Assembly (NCBI RefSeq): GCF_947497045.1
Contig: NZ_CANMEU010000002.1
Span: forward strand, 574,819 to 638,818
Length of the DNA: 64,000 nt
Origin: an uncultured Tateyamaria sp.
GTDB taxonomy: Bacteria > Pseudomonadota > Alphaproteobacteria > Rhodobacterales > Rhodobacteraceae
Reading direction: 5' to 3'
Below the pieces are notes generated by a model, which had not been told where the DNA came from, did no database searches, and was given only the letters and a program-made list of their open reading frames with translations. Each line of letters starts with the position of its first letter. Position 1 is the first letter of the stretch. Both the position numbers and the translations under genes were made by a program. Of the stretch, positions 18,842 to 29,634 are shown in pieces.

Positions 18842-20176
18842 TCACCAGTTGTCCCGGAACCATTTTACAGCCCGGCGCAGCGACCGCGCCGGATAGCGAT
18901 CATGCGGGATATCGAAATCCCACCATTCGTCCTGTGGATGGGCCGCAAACAGCGCAAGGCCCACGGCGCTGGCAAATCCCGGCCCCGTGGCGGCTTGCGG
19001 CAGTCCGTGCACCCGAAGCGGACGGCCCAGGCGCACCTGCTGGCCCAAAATCTTGCTGGCCAACCCGTCGAGGCCGGGGATCTGGCTGCCCCCGCCCGTC
19101 AGCACGATCTGCTGGCTTGGCAGGTGGTCAAACCCGGCGGCATCCAGACGGGCGCGGACTTCTTCCAGAATTTCCTCGACCCGAGGACGCATGATCCCGA
19201 TCAACTCGGCGCGGCTGGCTGTGCGACGGTCATGTTCGTAATCACCGGTATCCCCACCGATCTCGATCATCTCACGGTCATCCATGCCCGTGGCCTGAAC
19301 GCCGCCGTAGAATGTCTTGATCCGTTCGGCATTGGCCGTGGGCACTTGCAGGCCCATCGAAATATCCGAGGTCACGTGATCGCCGCCCATGCGCACCGCA
19401 TCCGCATAGATCATGTGTTTCTTGATAAAGATCGACACGCCGGTAGAACCGCCACCAAGGTCGATACAGGCCGCGCCAAGCTCTTGCTCATCTTCAACCA
19501 GCGCAGCAATCCCGGACGCATAGGCCGAGGATGCAATCCCGGCGAGCTCCAGATCACAGCGTTTCACGCAATGGGCCAGATGCTGCACCGCGGGCGCATC
19601 CACCGTCAGCATGTGCATGTCCACGGCCAACGCATTACCCAACTGCCCGCGCGGGTCCGACAGGCCCGAGCGGTGATCGAGCGCAAAATTCACCGGCTGC
19701 GCGTGCAGCACCTCGCGGTTTTCGCCGTAATCCGGCACATCGCATTGCGACAAGACACGGGCCACATCCTGTTCTGACACCACCTGCCCTTCCAGATCGA
19801 CCTGCGCGTCCAGACCATAGCTGCGCGGCTCGGCCCCAGAGAAACAGGCGATCACATGATCAACACGGATGTTTGCCATCTTTTGGGCTGCTTGCAGGGC
19901 AGTGCGAATGGCACGTTCGGTCTCCTGCATCGCGCAGATCTCGCCAAAACGAACCCCGCGCGAGCGGGTGGTGGCCGCGCCGATGACCCGGAATCCCGAC
20001 TGCCCGGCCAATGACCCGATCTCGCCCTCTTCGCCCAGTTTGGTGGTGCCATCAAAGCGCAGCACAAGGCAGGCGATCTTGGAACTGCCCACGTCCAGAA
20101 TGGCGACAACCCCCCGCTGCATCGCGATCTTGCGCATGTTCCGCATGCTGCGTTGGCTGTCATATAGATCGGTCAT
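18842..20176 (-). CDS. ftsA: Cell division protein FtsA
   Basis: FtsA is the actin-like ATPase that anchors FtsZ to the membrane. The ATG at 20176 (MTDLYDSQRSMRNMRK) gives 444 residues; earlier in-frame starts would run through the ftsQ stop. Actin-fold motifs: VVAILDVGSSKIACLVL (phosphate 1), GAACIDLGGGSTGVSIF (phosphate 2) and IVLTGGGSQIPGLDGLA (adenosine loop). The C-terminal amphipathic membrane helix is visible (LRRAVKWFRDNW). It starts 5 nt after the ftsQ stop. Confidence 0.97.
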   Translation of the reverse strand: MTDLYDSQRSMRNMRKIAMQRGVVAILDVGSSKIACLVLRFDGTTKLGEEGEIGSLAGQSGFRVIGAATTRSRGVRFGEICAMQETERAIRTALQAAQKMANIRVDHVIACFSGAEPRSYGLDAQVDLEGQVVSEQDVARVLSQCDVPDYGENREVLHAQPVNFALDHRSGLSDPRGQLGNALAVDMHMLTVDAPAVQHLAHCVKRCDLELAGIASSAYASGIAALVEDEQELGAACIDLGGGSTGVSIFIKKHMIYADAVRMGGDHVTSDISMGLQVPTANAERIKTFYGGVQATGMDDREMIEIGGDTGDYEHDRRTASRAELIGIMRPRVEEILEEVRARLDAAGFDHLPSQQIVLTGGGSQIPGLDGLASKILGQQVRLGRPLRVHGLPQAATGPGFASAVGLALFAAHPQDEWWDFDIPHDRYPARSLRRAVKWFRDNW

Positions 20177-20181
20177 AACTG

Positions 20182-21063
20182 TCACTCGGTCCCGGAATTC
20201 AACTGTCGGATACGCCACCATTCTTCGGTGGCGGTCGTGTTCATGCGCACGGTCGGGCGGCCTGTCAGACGCAGATCAATGCGGGCGATGTCGCGGCTGA
20301 GGACTTCGTCCACACCGTGCAGGGCAATCACGCGTTCAAGCGCCCCCACCGGGTTTTCGACCGGAAGCATGATGCGCTGGTCGCGATCCAGCACCACGTC
20401 CCACCGCCGATCGCCAAGACGGACAAGGCCGCGCAGTCGATTGCCCAACGGGGCCCCGGCCCGCACCAGCGTCAGCGCCTCGTGCACATGGGCCGGGGCA
20501 CCGTCGCCTGCAATCACAGGCAGGTTGGGCCGCAAACCACGGCGCGCGATGGGGCCAACATGCACACCGCTTTCGTCGATCAGTGTCAGACCCTCGGGCG
20601 TGCGCCAGATCGCAACAGGCACGCGCGGGATCAGATCGATTTGCAGCACACCGCCGGGGCGAATGCGCACGCTCGCCTCGCGGATGGGCGGCATTTCAAG
20701 GATCCGCGCCCGCATCGCAGCCGGATCGAGGTCAAAAGACGAAATCGGGAAATCCAGCGGGATCGCGGTGCGGATCGCATCGGCCAGTTCCGGGTCACCC
20801 CCGTCAATGGCCATCAGATTGACCATGAATTCGGGGCGCTGCTCGATGCTGGCCCGCGTCTCGGCGACCGTGTCGCGGATTGCGGCCTGGGTGTCCGGAT
20901 CCGACAGGAACCACGTGGCCGCCCCAAGTGAGACCGCAAAGGGCAAGCCTGCCCGCAAGGTCAGGCGGAACAGCGGCGTCAACATCAGCCGCTGCATCCG
21001 GTAAGACCACCGCGAGGGGGCCGGGTCGGCCTTGGGGCTACGGCGGCGGTTCAACGATGGCAT
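20182..21063 (-). CDS. ftsQ: Cell division protein FtsQ
   Basis: FtsQ links cytoplasmic and periplasmic divisome parts. The 293-residue protein has a short cytoplasmic Arg/Pro-rich N-terminus, one transmembrane helix (about residues 40-58, [18 protein letters not shown]), a POTRA domain ([35 protein letters not shown]) and the FtsQ beta domain. The start at 21063 ([10 protein letters not shown]) lies 13 nt inside the ddl gene, so the two are translationally coupled. Confidence 0.95.
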   Translation of the reverse strand: MPSLNRRRSPKADPAPSRWSYRMQRLMLTPLFRLTLRAGLPFAVSLGAATWFLSDPDTQAAIRDTVAETRASIEQRPEFMVNLMAIDGGDPELADAIRTAIPLDFPISSFDLDPAAMRARILEMPPIREASVRIRPGGVLQIDLIPRVPVAIWRTPEGLTLIDESGVHVGPIARRGLRPNLPVIAGDGAPAHVHEALTLVRAGAPLGNRLRGLVRLGDRRWDVVLDRDQRIMLPVENPVGALERVIALHGVDEVLSRDIARIDLRLTGRPTVRMNTTATEEWWRIRQLNSGTE

Positions 21064-21974
21064 GAGGCGTCCTCCACCATCCACACGCACAGCTCACCAA
21101 AGGAAATGCCCGCGGCCAGCGCCTGCTCCGGGGTCAGGGATGTGGGCGTCATGCCCGGCTGCGTGTTGGTTTCCAGCAGGATCAGCCCGTCCGCGCCCTT
21201 GTCCTCATCCCACCGGAAATCGGTGCGGCTGACACCGCGACAACCCAGGGCGTTGTGGGCGCGAACCGCATAATCAAGGCAAAGCTCGGTGATTTCGGTG
21301 GGCACATCGGCAGGGATCACATGGCGCGACCCGCCCATCTTGTACTTGGCATCATAGTCATACCAGCCGTTGGTGATGATATCGGTCACACCGAGCGGAC
21401 GCGTGCCCATCACGGTCGTGGTCAACTCGCGCCCCGGCGCAAAGGCTTCGACCATCACATCGGCAGGCATGTCGAGGCTGAGTTGCGGGGGACCATTGGC
21501 CGCCTCATGCACGAGATAGACACCAACGCTTGAGCCCTCATTGTTGGGCTTGACCACATAAGGGGGCTGCATCACGTGGCGCGCACGCACGTCTGAGGCG
21601 GGCGCAATGATGCTTTTGACGACAGGCAGACCGGCGGCGATATAGACGTCCTTGGTGCGCTGCTTGTCCATGGCCAGCGCCGAGGACAGCACACCGGAAT
21701 GCGAATACGGAATGCCCAGCCATTCGAGCATGCCCTGCACGCAGCCGTCTTCACCCCACCGCCCATGCAGGCAATTCAGAACCGCGACTGGTTTTTCGGA
21801 TGCAAGAACAGAAGCGAGATCGGGGCCTGCATCGACCTCGACCACCTCATATCCCCGGTCCCTCAAGGCGGCTGCGCAGGGTTTCCCGCTGGACAGGGAC
21901 ACCTCGCGTTCAGCCGAGGGGCCACCCATCAATACAACCACTTTTTGGGACGTCCTGCTCGACTGACCCGCCAT
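21051..21974 (-). CDS. ddl: D-alanine--D-alanine ligase
   Basis: Ddl makes the D-Ala-D-Ala dipeptide used by MurF. The 307-residue ATP-grasp protein begins [20 protein letters not shown] (substrate loop), has [17 protein letters not shown] and the metal-binding [17 protein letters not shown] near the end. Normal length for DdlB. It lies after murB in the dcw run and its 3' end overlaps the ftsQ start. Confidence 0.97.
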   Translation of the reverse strand: MAGQSSRTSQKVVVLMGGPSAEREVSLSSGKPCAAALRDRGYEVVEVDAGPDLASVLASEKPVAVLNCLHGRWGEDGCVQGMLEWLGIPYSHSGVLSSALAMDKQRTKDVYIAAGLPVVKSIIAPASDVRARHVMQPPYVVKPNNEGSSVGVYLVHEAANGPPQLSLDMPADVMVEAFAPGRELTTTVMGTRPLGVTDIITNGWYDYDAKYKMGGSRHVIPADVPTEITELCLDYAVRAHNALGCRGVSRTDFRWDEDKGADGLILLETNTQPGMTPTSLTPEQALAAGISFGELCVWMVEDASCHR

Positions 21975-22070
21975 GTGCCTCTCGTCTCGGAGCCCGTTTT
22001 CGGGCCCTCATTGGTTATCGCCGATATTTGATTTTTATGTTCGGCCCGCCTTGCCCATAGTGCCGGTTTT

Positions 22071-22997
22071 TTACTGCCCCGGTTCACCTATGCGCATAAT
22101 TTCCCATTCTAGCGTGATACCACTGGAATCGTAAACCTTTTTCCGCACCTCTTCGCCCAATCCTTCAAGATCGGCTGCGGTGGCACCTCCGGTATTGATC
22201 AGGAAGTTGGAATGTTTCTCGCTCATCTGCGCCCCCCCGCGCATGGCACCGCGCAGGCCCACGTCGTCAATGACCTTCCACGCCTTAAGGTCATGCACGT
22301 CATCCGCGCGGCCCGTCGATGAAAAGCCCGCCGGGTTGCGGAAGGTCGAACCTGCACTGCGATCCCTGGTGGGTTGGGTCGCGTCGCGCTTGGCCAGTTG
22401 ATCCTCCATCCGCGCATGCAGCACCGCCGCCTCGGCCAAAGGCGCACGCAACGTGACCGAGGTCAGCACCGCACCCTCGGGCAGATCGGACTGGCGATAG
22501 CGGAAATTCATGTCATCGGGGCCAAGGCGGATCAGGCTGCCATCGCGCAGCACCGCCTCCGCCCCCCCGAATACGTCCGCGGTGTAGCTGCCATAGCAAC
22601 CCGCATTCATCCGCACCGCCCCTCCAATCGAGCCGGGGATCGTGCGCAGAAAGGTCAGATCGGCACCCGCATCCGCCGCCCGGCGTGCCACATGCGCATC
22701 CAATGCGGCGGCCCCCGCGGTGACGGTCTCACCCTCGACGGTGATGCCGTTGAACCCGCGCCCAAGCCGGATCACGACAGCGCGCAAGCCCCCGTCGCGC
22801 ACGATCAGATTGCTGCCAACCCCCATGGGAAAGACCGGCACCTCGGGCGGGAGTGCGGCCATGAACGCCTGCAAATCCGCGACATCAGTGGGCTGGAACA
22901 GCCAGTCTGCCGGTCCGCCCACGCGCAACCATGTGAGGGTCGAGAGGTCCTTGTTCGGGGTCAGGGTGCCGCGCACCTGTGGCAGATCATAACGCAT
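22071..22997 (-). CDS. murB: UDP-N-acetylmuramate dehydrogenase MurB
   Basis: MurB is the FAD enzyme that reduces UDP-GlcNAc-enolpyruvate to UDP-MurNAc. The ATG at 22997 ([12 protein letters not shown]) gives 308 residues, the normal short type IIa-like length. Motifs: [15 protein letters not shown] (FAD), [29 protein letters not shown] and the catalytic [12 protein letters not shown] with its Ser. An in-frame extension to 23063 overlaps the previous small gene and is not used. Confidence 0.96.
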   Translation of the reverse strand: MRYDLPQVRGTLTPNKDLSTLTWLRVGGPADWLFQPTDVADLQAFMAALPPEVPVFPMGVGSNLIVRDGGLRAVVIRLGRGFNGITVEGETVTAGAAALDAHVARRAADAGADLTFLRTIPGSIGGAVRMNAGCYGSYTADVFGGAEAVLRDGSLIRLGPDDMNFRYRQSDLPEGAVLTSVTLRAPLAEAAVLHARMEDQLAKRDATQPTRDRSAGSTFRNPAGFSSTGRADDVHDLKAWKVIDDVGLRGAMRGGAQMSEKHSNFLINTGGATAADLEGLGEEVRKKVYDSSGITLEWEIMRIGEPGQ

Positions 22998-23029
22998 GTG
23001 GCGACCCTTGGCCTGTTGCGCAGGCGCGG

Positions 23030-23299
23030 TCAAGTCGCCCGGGTACGGTCCCGCAGCAGCCATGCAAAGATCGCGCCACCCACCAGCCCGGTCGCAGCCG
23101 TTGGCGCAATCAGATAGGACAGCAGAATAAAGCCGACCCCGTCACCGGGGTGGAGGCCCGCTGGCGCAAAGCTGGTATAGAGCGTCAGACTGATCAGCAT
23201 CAGGAACCCCGCCAGCACCAGCAGCGGGCGGCCACGGCGCACCAGTATGAACGCAAGCACGCAGCCCACGGCAACAGATGTGATCGCAAGCCCGGTCAT
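23030..23299 (-). CDS. Small integral membrane protein in the murC-murB gap
   Basis: An 89-residue protein ([13 protein letters not shown]...) with three strongly hydrophobic segments: residues 3-20, 25-42 and 56-80. It contains no charged catalytic cluster and I do not recognise a family. Its ATG overlaps the stop of the preceding DUF2484 gene by 4 nt, and it ends 32 nt before murB. Function unknown; the position and coupling suggest a role beside cell-wall precursor synthesis or the divisome (inference). Confidence 0.75.
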   Translation of the reverse strand: MTGLAITSVAVGCVLAFILVRRGRPLLVLAGFLMLISLTLYTSFAPAGLHPGDGVGFILLSYLIAPTAATGLVGGAIFAWLLRDRTRAT

Positions 23300-23544
23300 C
23301 GCACGATCCGTCCCTTGATCCAGCGGCCCAGATAGATGACGGGCCAGCGCAGGATGCTCATCCCCGCCGCAAGCACCAGCAGCCCGGCCCACGGCCCGTG
23401 TTGCCATGTGACATAGCCCACAATCGGGATGCCGATGGCGATCAACCCATAGGCGTTTGTCCAGTGATTGTCCCGACTTGGGAACATCGCCATCACATTG
23501 GCGGCAAGGCCCCAGAGACAGGCAAGGATCAGGGATAGGCTCAT
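23296..23544 (-). CDS. DUF2484 family membrane protein (second copy)
   Basis: 82 residues with two or three membrane segments ([20 protein letters not shown], then YGLIAIGIPIVGYVTW and WAGLLVLAAGMSILRWPVIY). It is a paralogue of the neighbouring 23541-23804 gene: both have a W-x-x-A-A core, an AMxPxR turn, a WAG-x-L-x-LAA helix and an R-x-P-x-x-Y end. It overlaps both neighbours by 4 nt (ATGA), forming a coupled chain. DUF2484 has no known function. Confidence 0.85.
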   Translation of the reverse strand: MSLSLILACLWGLAANVMAMFPSRDNHWTNAYGLIAIGIPIVGYVTWQHGPWAGLLVLAAGMSILRWPVIYLGRWIKGRIVR

Positions 23545-23804
23545 GGGCGCAGCTCCGGCGGAAGTTGGGGGTTTTGACCACGGGCCTTGGCCCAGAAATA
23601 GCGCAACGGATTGCGGAACATCGACACGAATGCGGCCAGCGCCAGCGCGCCCGCCCACCATGCAACACTGATCCCGATCCAGAGGATCAGGACAGGGGCG
23701 GCAATCAACAGGGTGATGCCGGGGATATATTGGCGACGCATGGGCAGCATTGCGACCAAAGTGGCAGCAAAGACCCATCCGATACAGGCGAACGCAAGGA
23801 TCAT
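23541..23804 (-). CDS. DUF2484 family membrane protein (first copy)
   Basis: 87 residues, starting [20 protein letters not shown], followed by the MRRQYIPG turn, a second helix [21 protein letters not shown], and a third ending in FRNPLRYFW. The pattern repeats in the next gene, so the pair probably arose by tandem duplication. Its ATG overlaps the murC stop (ATGA). Inner-membrane location is expected; role unknown. Confidence 0.85.
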   Translation of the reverse strand: MILAFACIGWVFAATLVAMLPMRRQYIPGITLLIAAPVLILWIGISVAWWAGALALAAFVSMFRNPLRYFWAKARGQNPQLPPELRP

Positions 23805-25207
23805 GCGGCCCCTTTCTGCAAGCGGCCCGGCAAGGCATTGGCCCAGGCCGAGATCGTTCCAGCCCCAAGGCAGACCACCATGTCACCGGGACGTGCCTGT
23901 TCGCGCACCAACCGTTCCAGATCGTCCTCGCCCATCACGGCGCGCGCATGGCGGTGACCATGGCGGATCAGGCCCGCAACCAGATCATCGCGCGATGCAC
24001 CCTCAATCGGGTCCTCGCCAGCCGAGAAGATGTCGGTAATCCCGACCACGTCGGCATCGTTGAAACAGGCACAGAACTCATCGAAATGATGGTGCAGCCG
24101 GGTGAAGCGGTGCGGCTGATGCACCGCGATCACGCGACCTGTCGTGGCTTGGCGGGCAGCTTTGAGCACGGCGGCAATCTCCACCGGGTGGTGACCATAA
24201 TCATCAATGATCGTGACCCCCTCAATCTCGCCCACGCGGGTAAAGCGGCGGTTAACGCCGCCGAAATTGGCCAGCGCGGTGCGGATTTCCTCGCCCTTCA
24301 TGCCCAGATGGCGGGCAACGGCAACGGCCGACAGCGCGTTCGAGACGTTGTGATCGCCCGGCATCGGCAGGGTGCAGCCTTCGATCACCATATCCTCGCC
24401 CTGAAGCGCGACATCGAAATGCGCCACGCCCGCCTTGTAAGTCAGATTGATTGCGCGCACGTCCGCCTGGGCGTTGAAGCCATAGGTGATGACACGCCGG
24501 TCGGTGATCTTGCCCACCAGCGCCTGCACTTCGGGGTGATCGGTGCAGCACACGGCGACGCCGTAAAACGGGATATTCGAGGTGAAATCAAGAAAGCCCT
24601 GCCGCAGGTTCTCGATGGTGCCCCAGTGTTCCATATGCTCGGGGTCGATGTTGGTCACGATGGCGATGGTGGCGGGCAGGCGGTTGAAGGTGCCGTCGCT
24701 CTCGTCGGCCTCGACGACCATCCACTCGCCCTCGCCCTTGCGCGCGTTGGAACCATAGGCGTGGATGATGCCGCCGTTGACGACCGTGGGGTCAAAATTG
24801 CCCTCGTCCAGCAATGCGGCGACCATGGTGGTCGTGGTCGTCTTGCCGTGGGTTCCGGCCACCGCGATGTTCGATTTCAGGCGCATCAGTTCGGCCAGCA
24901 TTTCGGCACGGCGCACAATGGGCAGACCCAACGCGCGGGCCGCATCCAGTTCCGCGTTGCCCGGTTTGATAGCGGATGAGATGACGACCACAGCCGCCTC
25001 TTCGACGTTCCTGGCCGTCTGGCCGACAAAGATATGCGCGCCCAGTTCAGCCAGCCGGTCGGTGATGGGCGAGCGTTTGAGGTCAGAACCCTGCACGCGG
25101 TAGCCGTGGTTCAGCAGCACCTCGGCAATGCCTGACATGCCAATACCGCCGATGCCGACGAAATGGATGGGGCCCACGTCTCCGGGCAGTTTGGTGGCAG
25201 CATTCAT
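23801..25207 (-). CDS. murC: UDP-N-acetylmuramate--L-alanine ligase MurC
   Basis: MurC adds L-Ala to UDP-MurNAc, the first peptide step. 468 residues with the N-terminal UDP-binding loop [16 protein letters not shown] (15-30), ATP loop GTHGKTTTT (118-126), the central metal region ([11 protein letters not shown]) and the C-terminal [20 protein letters not shown]. Full length. Its start overlaps the murG stop by 4 nt, and its stop overlaps a DUF2484 gene. Confidence 0.97.
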   Translation of the reverse strand: MNAATKLPGDVGPIHFVGIGGIGMSGIAEVLLNHGYRVQGSDLKRSPITDRLAELGAHIFVGQTARNVEEAAVVVISSAIKPGNAELDAARALGLPIVRRAEMLAELMRLKSNIAVAGTHGKTTTTTMVAALLDEGNFDPTVVNGGIIHAYGSNARKGEGEWMVVEADESDGTFNRLPATIAIVTNIDPEHMEHWGTIENLRQGFLDFTSNIPFYGVAVCCTDHPEVQALVGKITDRRVITYGFNAQADVRAINLTYKAGVAHFDVALQGEDMVIEGCTLPMPGDHNVSNALSAVAVARHLGMKGEEIRTALANFGGVNRRFTRVGEIEGVTIIDDYGHHPVEIAAVLKAARQATTGRVIAVHQPHRFTRLHHHFDEFCACFNDADVVGITDIFSAGEDPIEGASRDDLVAGLIRHGHRHARAVMGEDDLERLVREQARPGDMVVCLGAGTISAWANALPGRLQKGAA

Positions 25208-26301
25208 GTCTGGCCCTTCTCGGCTAGGATTTCGACCATGGCGGCCAGTGTTTCGGTGGCGTCGGGTTTGGCGACGCTTTGTGCGGCGCGCGACATCTGC
25301 AATGCGCCGTCGGGGTTGTCGAGGACGGTTGCAATCTGTGCCGCAACGGCATCCACGCTGAGCTGACTTTCGGGGATCAGGATGGCGGCGCCCGCATCGA
25401 CAAGGCTGCGCGCATTCAAGGTCTGATGATCACCTGTGGCCACGGCATAGGGGATGAGGATCGACGGACGCCCAATGATCGAGATATCCGCGACCGAAGA
25501 TGCCCCCGCGCGGCTGATCACCAGTTGCGCCTCGGACATGCGGCGCGGCACGTCCTTGAAAAAGGGCTGCACATCTGCGGCAATCCCATGTTCGTCGTAA
25601 AAGGCGCGCACGCGGTCTTCATCCTCACCGCGCGCCTGATGGCTGACACGGATATTTTTGAGCCGATCCACCGGCAGGCTCGCAATCGCGGGCGGGATCA
25701 CATCCGACAGGATGCGAGCCCCTTGGGAGCCGCCGATCACCAGCACCTCCATCGGGTAATCACCGGGCGCGATATACCCAGACCCTGCCCGTTCCAGCAC
25801 CGCGCCGCGCACAGGATTGCCCACATGGATGCCCTCGACACCTTCCGGCAATTCGGTCGGCCATGTCCCGCAGGCCACCGCATCCACGCGGGACGCAAAG
25901 ACCTGGTTGACCCGGCCAAGGACGCCGTTTTGTTCATGGATCATGCGCGGCAGGCGCAGCAGGGTGGCCGCCGCCATCGCCGGGATCGTTGGATAGCCGC
26001 CAAAGCCGACCACAGCCGCAGGCTTGTCCCGCATCATCTTGAACACCGCGCTGACCACCCCCGCCCCGATCCGAAACGGGGTCGCGGCCTTGGCCGGCAA
26101 ACCGCCGCGCGCAAAGGTGCTGGAGGATATCTGTTCGATCTCGGTCGTGTGGGGGAAGCCACCGGTATAGCGCGCGCCGCGCGCATCCGTGCTCAGCTTG
26201 ACCCGCCAGCCACGCGCCAGCATCGCTTCGGCCAAGGCTTGGGCCGGGAACATGTGCCCGCCCGTGCCGCCCGCCGCGATGAGGAGCAAGGGCTGGCTCA
26301 T
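25204..26301 (-). CDS. murG: Lipid II synthase MurG
   Basis: MurG transfers GlcNAc to lipid I on the inner face of the membrane. The ATG at 26301 gives 365 residues and places the donor loop [13 protein letters not shown] at residues 9-21, as expected; the longer open frame upstream is out of frame with ftsW and is not coding. The second loop ([15 protein letters not shown]) and the [12 protein letters not shown] acceptor motif are present. It overlaps the ftsW stop by 4 nt. Confidence 0.97.
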   Translation of the reverse strand: MSQPLLLIAAGGTGGHMFPAQALAEAMLARGWRVKLSTDARGARYTGGFPHTTEIEQISSSTFARGGLPAKAATPFRIGAGVVSAVFKMMRDKPAAVVGFGGYPTIPAMAAATLLRLPRMIHEQNGVLGRVNQVFASRVDAVACGTWPTELPEGVEGIHVGNPVRGAVLERAGSGYIAPGDYPMEVLVIGGSQGARILSDVIPPAIASLPVDRLKNIRVSHQARGEDEDRVRAFYDEHGIAADVQPFFKDVPRRMSEAQLVISRAGASSVADISIIGRPSILIPYAVATGDHQTLNARSLVDAGAAILIPESQLSVDAVAAQIATVLDNPDGALQMSRAAQSVAKPDATETLAAMVEILAEKGQT

Positions 26302-27461
26302 CTGCGCCGCCCCAGAAGGTCCGAAATCTCGCCCTGTGGGCGGGTACGGGTGAAGGCGAGCAGCATGCCCACCGCGATGCCCGAGGCGATCACCGAACTG
26401 CCCCCGTAGGACACGAAGGGCAAGGTCATGCCCTTGGCGGGCAACAGGCGCACAGCCACACCCATGTTGATCATGGCCTGCACCCCGAACATGCAGGCCA
26501 GCCCCGTGCCCGCAAGGCGAATGAACGGATCCCGCTCGCGCACAAGGCGCAAGAGCGAACGCACGACGATGCCAGTATAAAGCGCGATGATACACAAAAC
26601 GAGGATCAGCCCGTATTCTTCCGCCGCCACGGCAATGATGAAATCCGTATGCGCATCGGGCAGCGACCATTTCACTTGCCCCTCGCCCACGCCCACACCA
26701 AACAACCCACCTTCCTGGATGGCGTTGGTGGCATAGCCAAGCTGTGTGCGCGGATCGACATCCGGGCTCAGAAAGCCGTCAATGCGGCGCGCAAAGTGCT
26801 CGGAATTGGAATAGGCGATGGTGCCCGCAAACACGACCATGCCGGCCATGCCGACAAGCAGGACCATGGGCGCGCCCGCCACGAAATACATCACACCCCA
26901 ACCAAACAGGACAAGACAGGCCTGACCAAAATCGGGTTGCAGGGCGAGCATCAGAACGATGGAAATACACAGCGCGAACGACCAAACCTTGCCCGGCGGG
27001 CCGTTGATGTCCTGACTTGCGGCCATCATCCAGGCGGCGGCCACGACAAAGCCGGGCTTGAGGAACTCTGAGGGTTGGATTGAGGCAAAGCCAAGCGAAT
27101 ACCACCGCATCGCACCCTTGCCAAAGTCGGTGCCAAAGAAGGGCAGCAACGCCAGTGCGACAAAGGCGACCACAAAACCAAGCACCGCCAGGCGACGCAC
27201 CAGCACAGGCGTCATCATCGACGTCAGGATCATCGCAATCAGCGCACCCACCCCGAACACCGCCTGTCGGATCACATAATGAAAGGGGGGAAAGCCGTTC
27301 TTTTCGGCCAGTGGCACCGAGGCCGCAAGCCCAAGCAACAGCCCGATCGCAAACAGGATCAGCACGCAGCTGAGCGACCATTTGTCGATGGTGCGCCACC
27401 ATTTTGGAAGAATGGGTTCGCCGTCCCGGATAGGAACCGCGCCATAGACCATTTCTGTCAT
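26298..27461 (-). CDS. ftsW: Septal SEDS glycosyltransferase FtsW
   Basis: FtsW polymerises lipid II at the septum with its partner PBP3 (ftsI). I start at 27461 ([10 protein letters not shown]), giving 387 residues with about ten membrane helices. SEDS motifs: [15 protein letters not shown] (with the catalytic-region Glu/Lys), the large loop [14 protein letters not shown] (a conserved Glu-Glu) and [17 protein letters not shown] at the end. A cytoplasmic N-terminus of about 30 residues is predicted. An intergenic stretch to 27584 separates it from the AhpC-like gene. Confidence 0.95.
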   Translation of the reverse strand: MTEMVYGAVPIRDGEPILPKWWRTIDKWSLSCVLILFAIGLLLGLAASVPLAEKNGFPPFHYVIRQAVFGVGALIAMILTSMMTPVLVRRLAVLGFVVAFVALALLPFFGTDFGKGAMRWYSLGFASIQPSEFLKPGFVVAAAWMMAASQDINGPPGKVWSFALCISIVLMLALQPDFGQACLVLFGWGVMYFVAGAPMVLLVGMAGMVVFAGTIAYSNSEHFARRIDGFLSPDVDPRTQLGYATNAIQEGGLFGVGVGEGQVKWSLPDAHTDFIIAVAAEEYGLILVLCIIALYTGIVVRSLLRLVRERDPFIRLAGTGLACMFGVQAMINMGVAVRLLPAKGMTLPFVSYGGSSVIASGIAVGMLLAFTRTRPQGEISDLLGRRR

Positions 27462-27583
27462 GATCTGCCGCCTCACTGCTGTCACTGCCTCTGGCCCTCG
27501 GTGTATCCCCGAAGTGCCGTCGCGCAAGCATAGCGGCAAAATGTGGCGCGGGCTAGCCCTTGTTCGGCTGGCCCGCACGGTGG

Positions 27584-28111
27584 TTAGGCGGCTTTATGCG
27601 TGCCGCGAATGGGGTAGTCATTTTCGCGGACGAACCTGATGCCATTCAGCGTCCCCTCAAGCCCCGGGCGCAGGAAGGGGGCGTTCGACACATCCACCAT
27701 CTGGATGACGCCATCAGCGTTGATCACGAACAGCCCCGGCTCGGCAAAGGGGCGGTCGGTTTCCTGCGGGCCGCGCGGATCCGACACATACAGGCCAAGA
27801 GCATCCATCTGCTTGAGTGTCAGGCCGTAACCCACTGGCATTGTGAGGCTTTGCTCATCCGCCATGGTCTGGGCCTTGTCCTTGGGATCGCCCGACACGA
27901 CAACCACATCAACGCCAAGGTCGTGGAATTTGGTCTGCATCCCTTCCAATTCCGCGAGGTAGCGTTTGCACAGCGGACAATGCAGGCCGCGATACACAAT
28001 CACCAACTGCCAGTCGTGCCCGCCCTGCGGGTCGCCCAATGTCGTGGTGTCCCCGGCAAGGGTGTGAACTTCGGTCCTGGGAAAGACGCTGCCTGCGGCC
28101 AATGCGGTCAT
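27584..28111 (-). CDS. AhpC/TSA-like peroxiredoxin-fold protein
   Basis: 175 residues of the thioredoxin/peroxiredoxin fold: PRTEVHTLAGDTTTL, the active-site region VYRGLHCPLCKRYLAEL with two Cys as CPLC, and the second half VGYGLTLKQMDALGLYVSDPRG and FAEPGLFVINADGVIQMVD. A CxxC in place of the usual Thr-x-x-Cys places it in the atypical PRX-like group; peroxidase activity is therefore inference. The start at 28111 is the first ATG consistent with the fold. It is divergent from the flavoprotein gene, 106 nt away. Confidence 0.82.
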   Translation of the reverse strand: MTALAAGSVFPRTEVHTLAGDTTTLGDPQGGHDWQLVIVYRGLHCPLCKRYLAELEGMQTKFHDLGVDVVVVSGDPKDKAQTMADEQSLTMPVGYGLTLKQMDALGLYVSDPRGPQETDRPFAEPGLFVINADGVIQMVDVSNAPFLRPGLEGTLNGIRFVRENDYPIRGTHKAA

Positions 28112-28217
28112 CTCGAATTCCTTTCGGGTTTTTTGCTGCTTCAGGACGTAAGCCTGCGCCGCCGCGCCGCAACCCCTGCGCCTTGACCCTTTCTGTGCAA
28201 TCCTGCACGCACGGGTC

Positions 28218-29393
28218 ATGGACTACGATACACTTGTCATCGGGGCTGGCGCGGCTGGCATGATGTGCGCCGCCCACGCTGGCGGGCGTGTACTGGTCGT
28301 GGACCACGCCAAAGCGGCCGGAGAAAAGATCCGCATTTCAGGCGGTGGGCGGTGCAATTTCACCAACATGTATTGTGAACCTGCGGCGTTCCTGTCGCAA
28401 AACCCGCATTTCGCAAAATCCGCATTGGCGCGCTACACGCAGTGGGATTTTGTTGCGCTTGTGGATGCCCACGGGATCGCGTGGCATGAAAAGACGCTCG
28501 GGCAGTTATTCTGCGATGTATCGGCCAAAGAGATCATCGCCATGCTACACGGGCTGATGCGAGGCGCGGGTGCGGAGCTGCGCTTGCGCACCTCTGTCAG
28601 CGATCTTGCAAAGACGGCGGACGGGTTCACCGCCACCGTGACGCAGGACGATAAGGCAAAGCCAATCACCGCTCGCAATGTGGTGGTCGCCACGGGCGGG
28701 AAATCCATCCCCAAAATGGGCGCAAGCAGTTTTGCCTATGACATCGCGCGCCAGTTTGGGCATGCACTGACCCCGCTTGAACCCGCATTGGTGCCCTTCA
28801 CCTTCGCTGATCGCCGGTTCGCTGACATTTCGGGTGTCGCCTGCCCGGCCCGAGTGACAGCCAATGGCCCCGCCTTTGACGAGGCAGTGCTGTTCACCCA
28901 TCGCGGCCTGTCCGGCCCTGCGATCCTGCAAGCGTCGAGTTATTGGGATGCAGGCCAGTCGATCCGCCTGCATCTGGTGCCCGAGGCGGACCTTGGGTCC
29001 GCCTTACGCGACAAGCGGCGCACGGAAGGGAAAAAGGCACTGACCACCGAATTGGCGCGGCATTTGCCGACCCGGCTCGTCGATCACCTGAGCACACAGA
29101 TGGACCTGTCGGGGCGCTTGGGCGATGTCTCGGATGCACGGATTGACGCGCTGGTGCATGATCTGTCCCATTGGGCGCTCACGCCTGACGGCACCGAAGG
29201 GTATCGCACCGCTGAAGTCACACGCGGCGGTGTGGACACGGACGGGCTGAGTTCCAAGACGATGGAGTCCAGGACCACACCGGGCCTCTATTTCATTGGC
29301 GAGGCGGTGGATGTGACGGGCTGGCTCGGCGGGTACAACTTCCAATGGGCCTGGTCCTCGGCCATGGCCTGTGCGAGCGCGCTTGAGGACTGA
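28218..29393 (+). CDS. HI0933-like FAD/NAD(P)-dependent oxidoreductase
   Basis: 391 residues of the BaiN/HI0933 flavoprotein family: the N-terminal dinucleotide motif YDTLVIGAGAAGMMCAAHAG (4-23), the typical KIRISGGGRCNFTN, and the C-terminal FIGEAVDVTGWLGGYNFQWAWSSA. The substrate is not known for most members. It is the only plus-strand gene within the 11.5-38.8 kb minus-strand run, divergent from the AhpC-like gene and placed between ftsW and murD, which are normally adjacent. Confidence 0.92.
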   Translation: MDYDTLVIGAGAAGMMCAAHAGGRVLVVDHAKAAGEKIRISGGGRCNFTNMYCEPAAFLSQNPHFAKSALARYTQWDFVALVDAHGIAWHEKTLGQLFCDVSAKEIIAMLHGLMRGAGAELRLRTSVSDLAKTADGFTATVTQDDKAKPITARNVVVATGGKSIPKMGASSFAYDIARQFGHALTPLEPALVPFTFADRRFADISGVACPARVTANGPAFDEAVLFTHRGLSGPAILQASSYWDAGQSIRLHLVPEADLGSALRDKRRTEGKKALTTELARHLPTRLVDHLSTQMDLSGRLGDVSDARIDALVHDLSHWALTPDGTEGYRTAEVTRGGVDTDGLSSKTMESRTTPGLYFIGEAVDVTGWLGGYNFQWAWSSAMACASALED

Positions 29394-29634
29394 TCTCTGT
29401 CTCGGAGCCGCCGTTGCCTGCACCCGAACGGTCAGATGAAGGCGCGCGCATCAAGGCAAATCGCCGAGGGCCCCCGGAACGGGGAGACGGCTATTTTCCT
29501 TGAGGGGCGGGACGTCATCTGGCAGGCACGGGATCAGGCAAGGGTGGATGCGAGACAGATTTCTGTCTTGGTGAGCCAGCAGCTGACTATCCCAGATCAA
29601 GAATGTCGTGTGCGCGTCAGCGCGCTCCGCTGGA
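29394..29634. other. Gap between the flavoprotein and murD
   Basis: 240 nt between two converging genes. No open frame with coding character, no clear tRNA or hairpin with T-run. A few GC-rich inverted segments (GGGCCCCCGG near 29466) may help to end transcription. I see nothing else. Confidence 0.35.
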
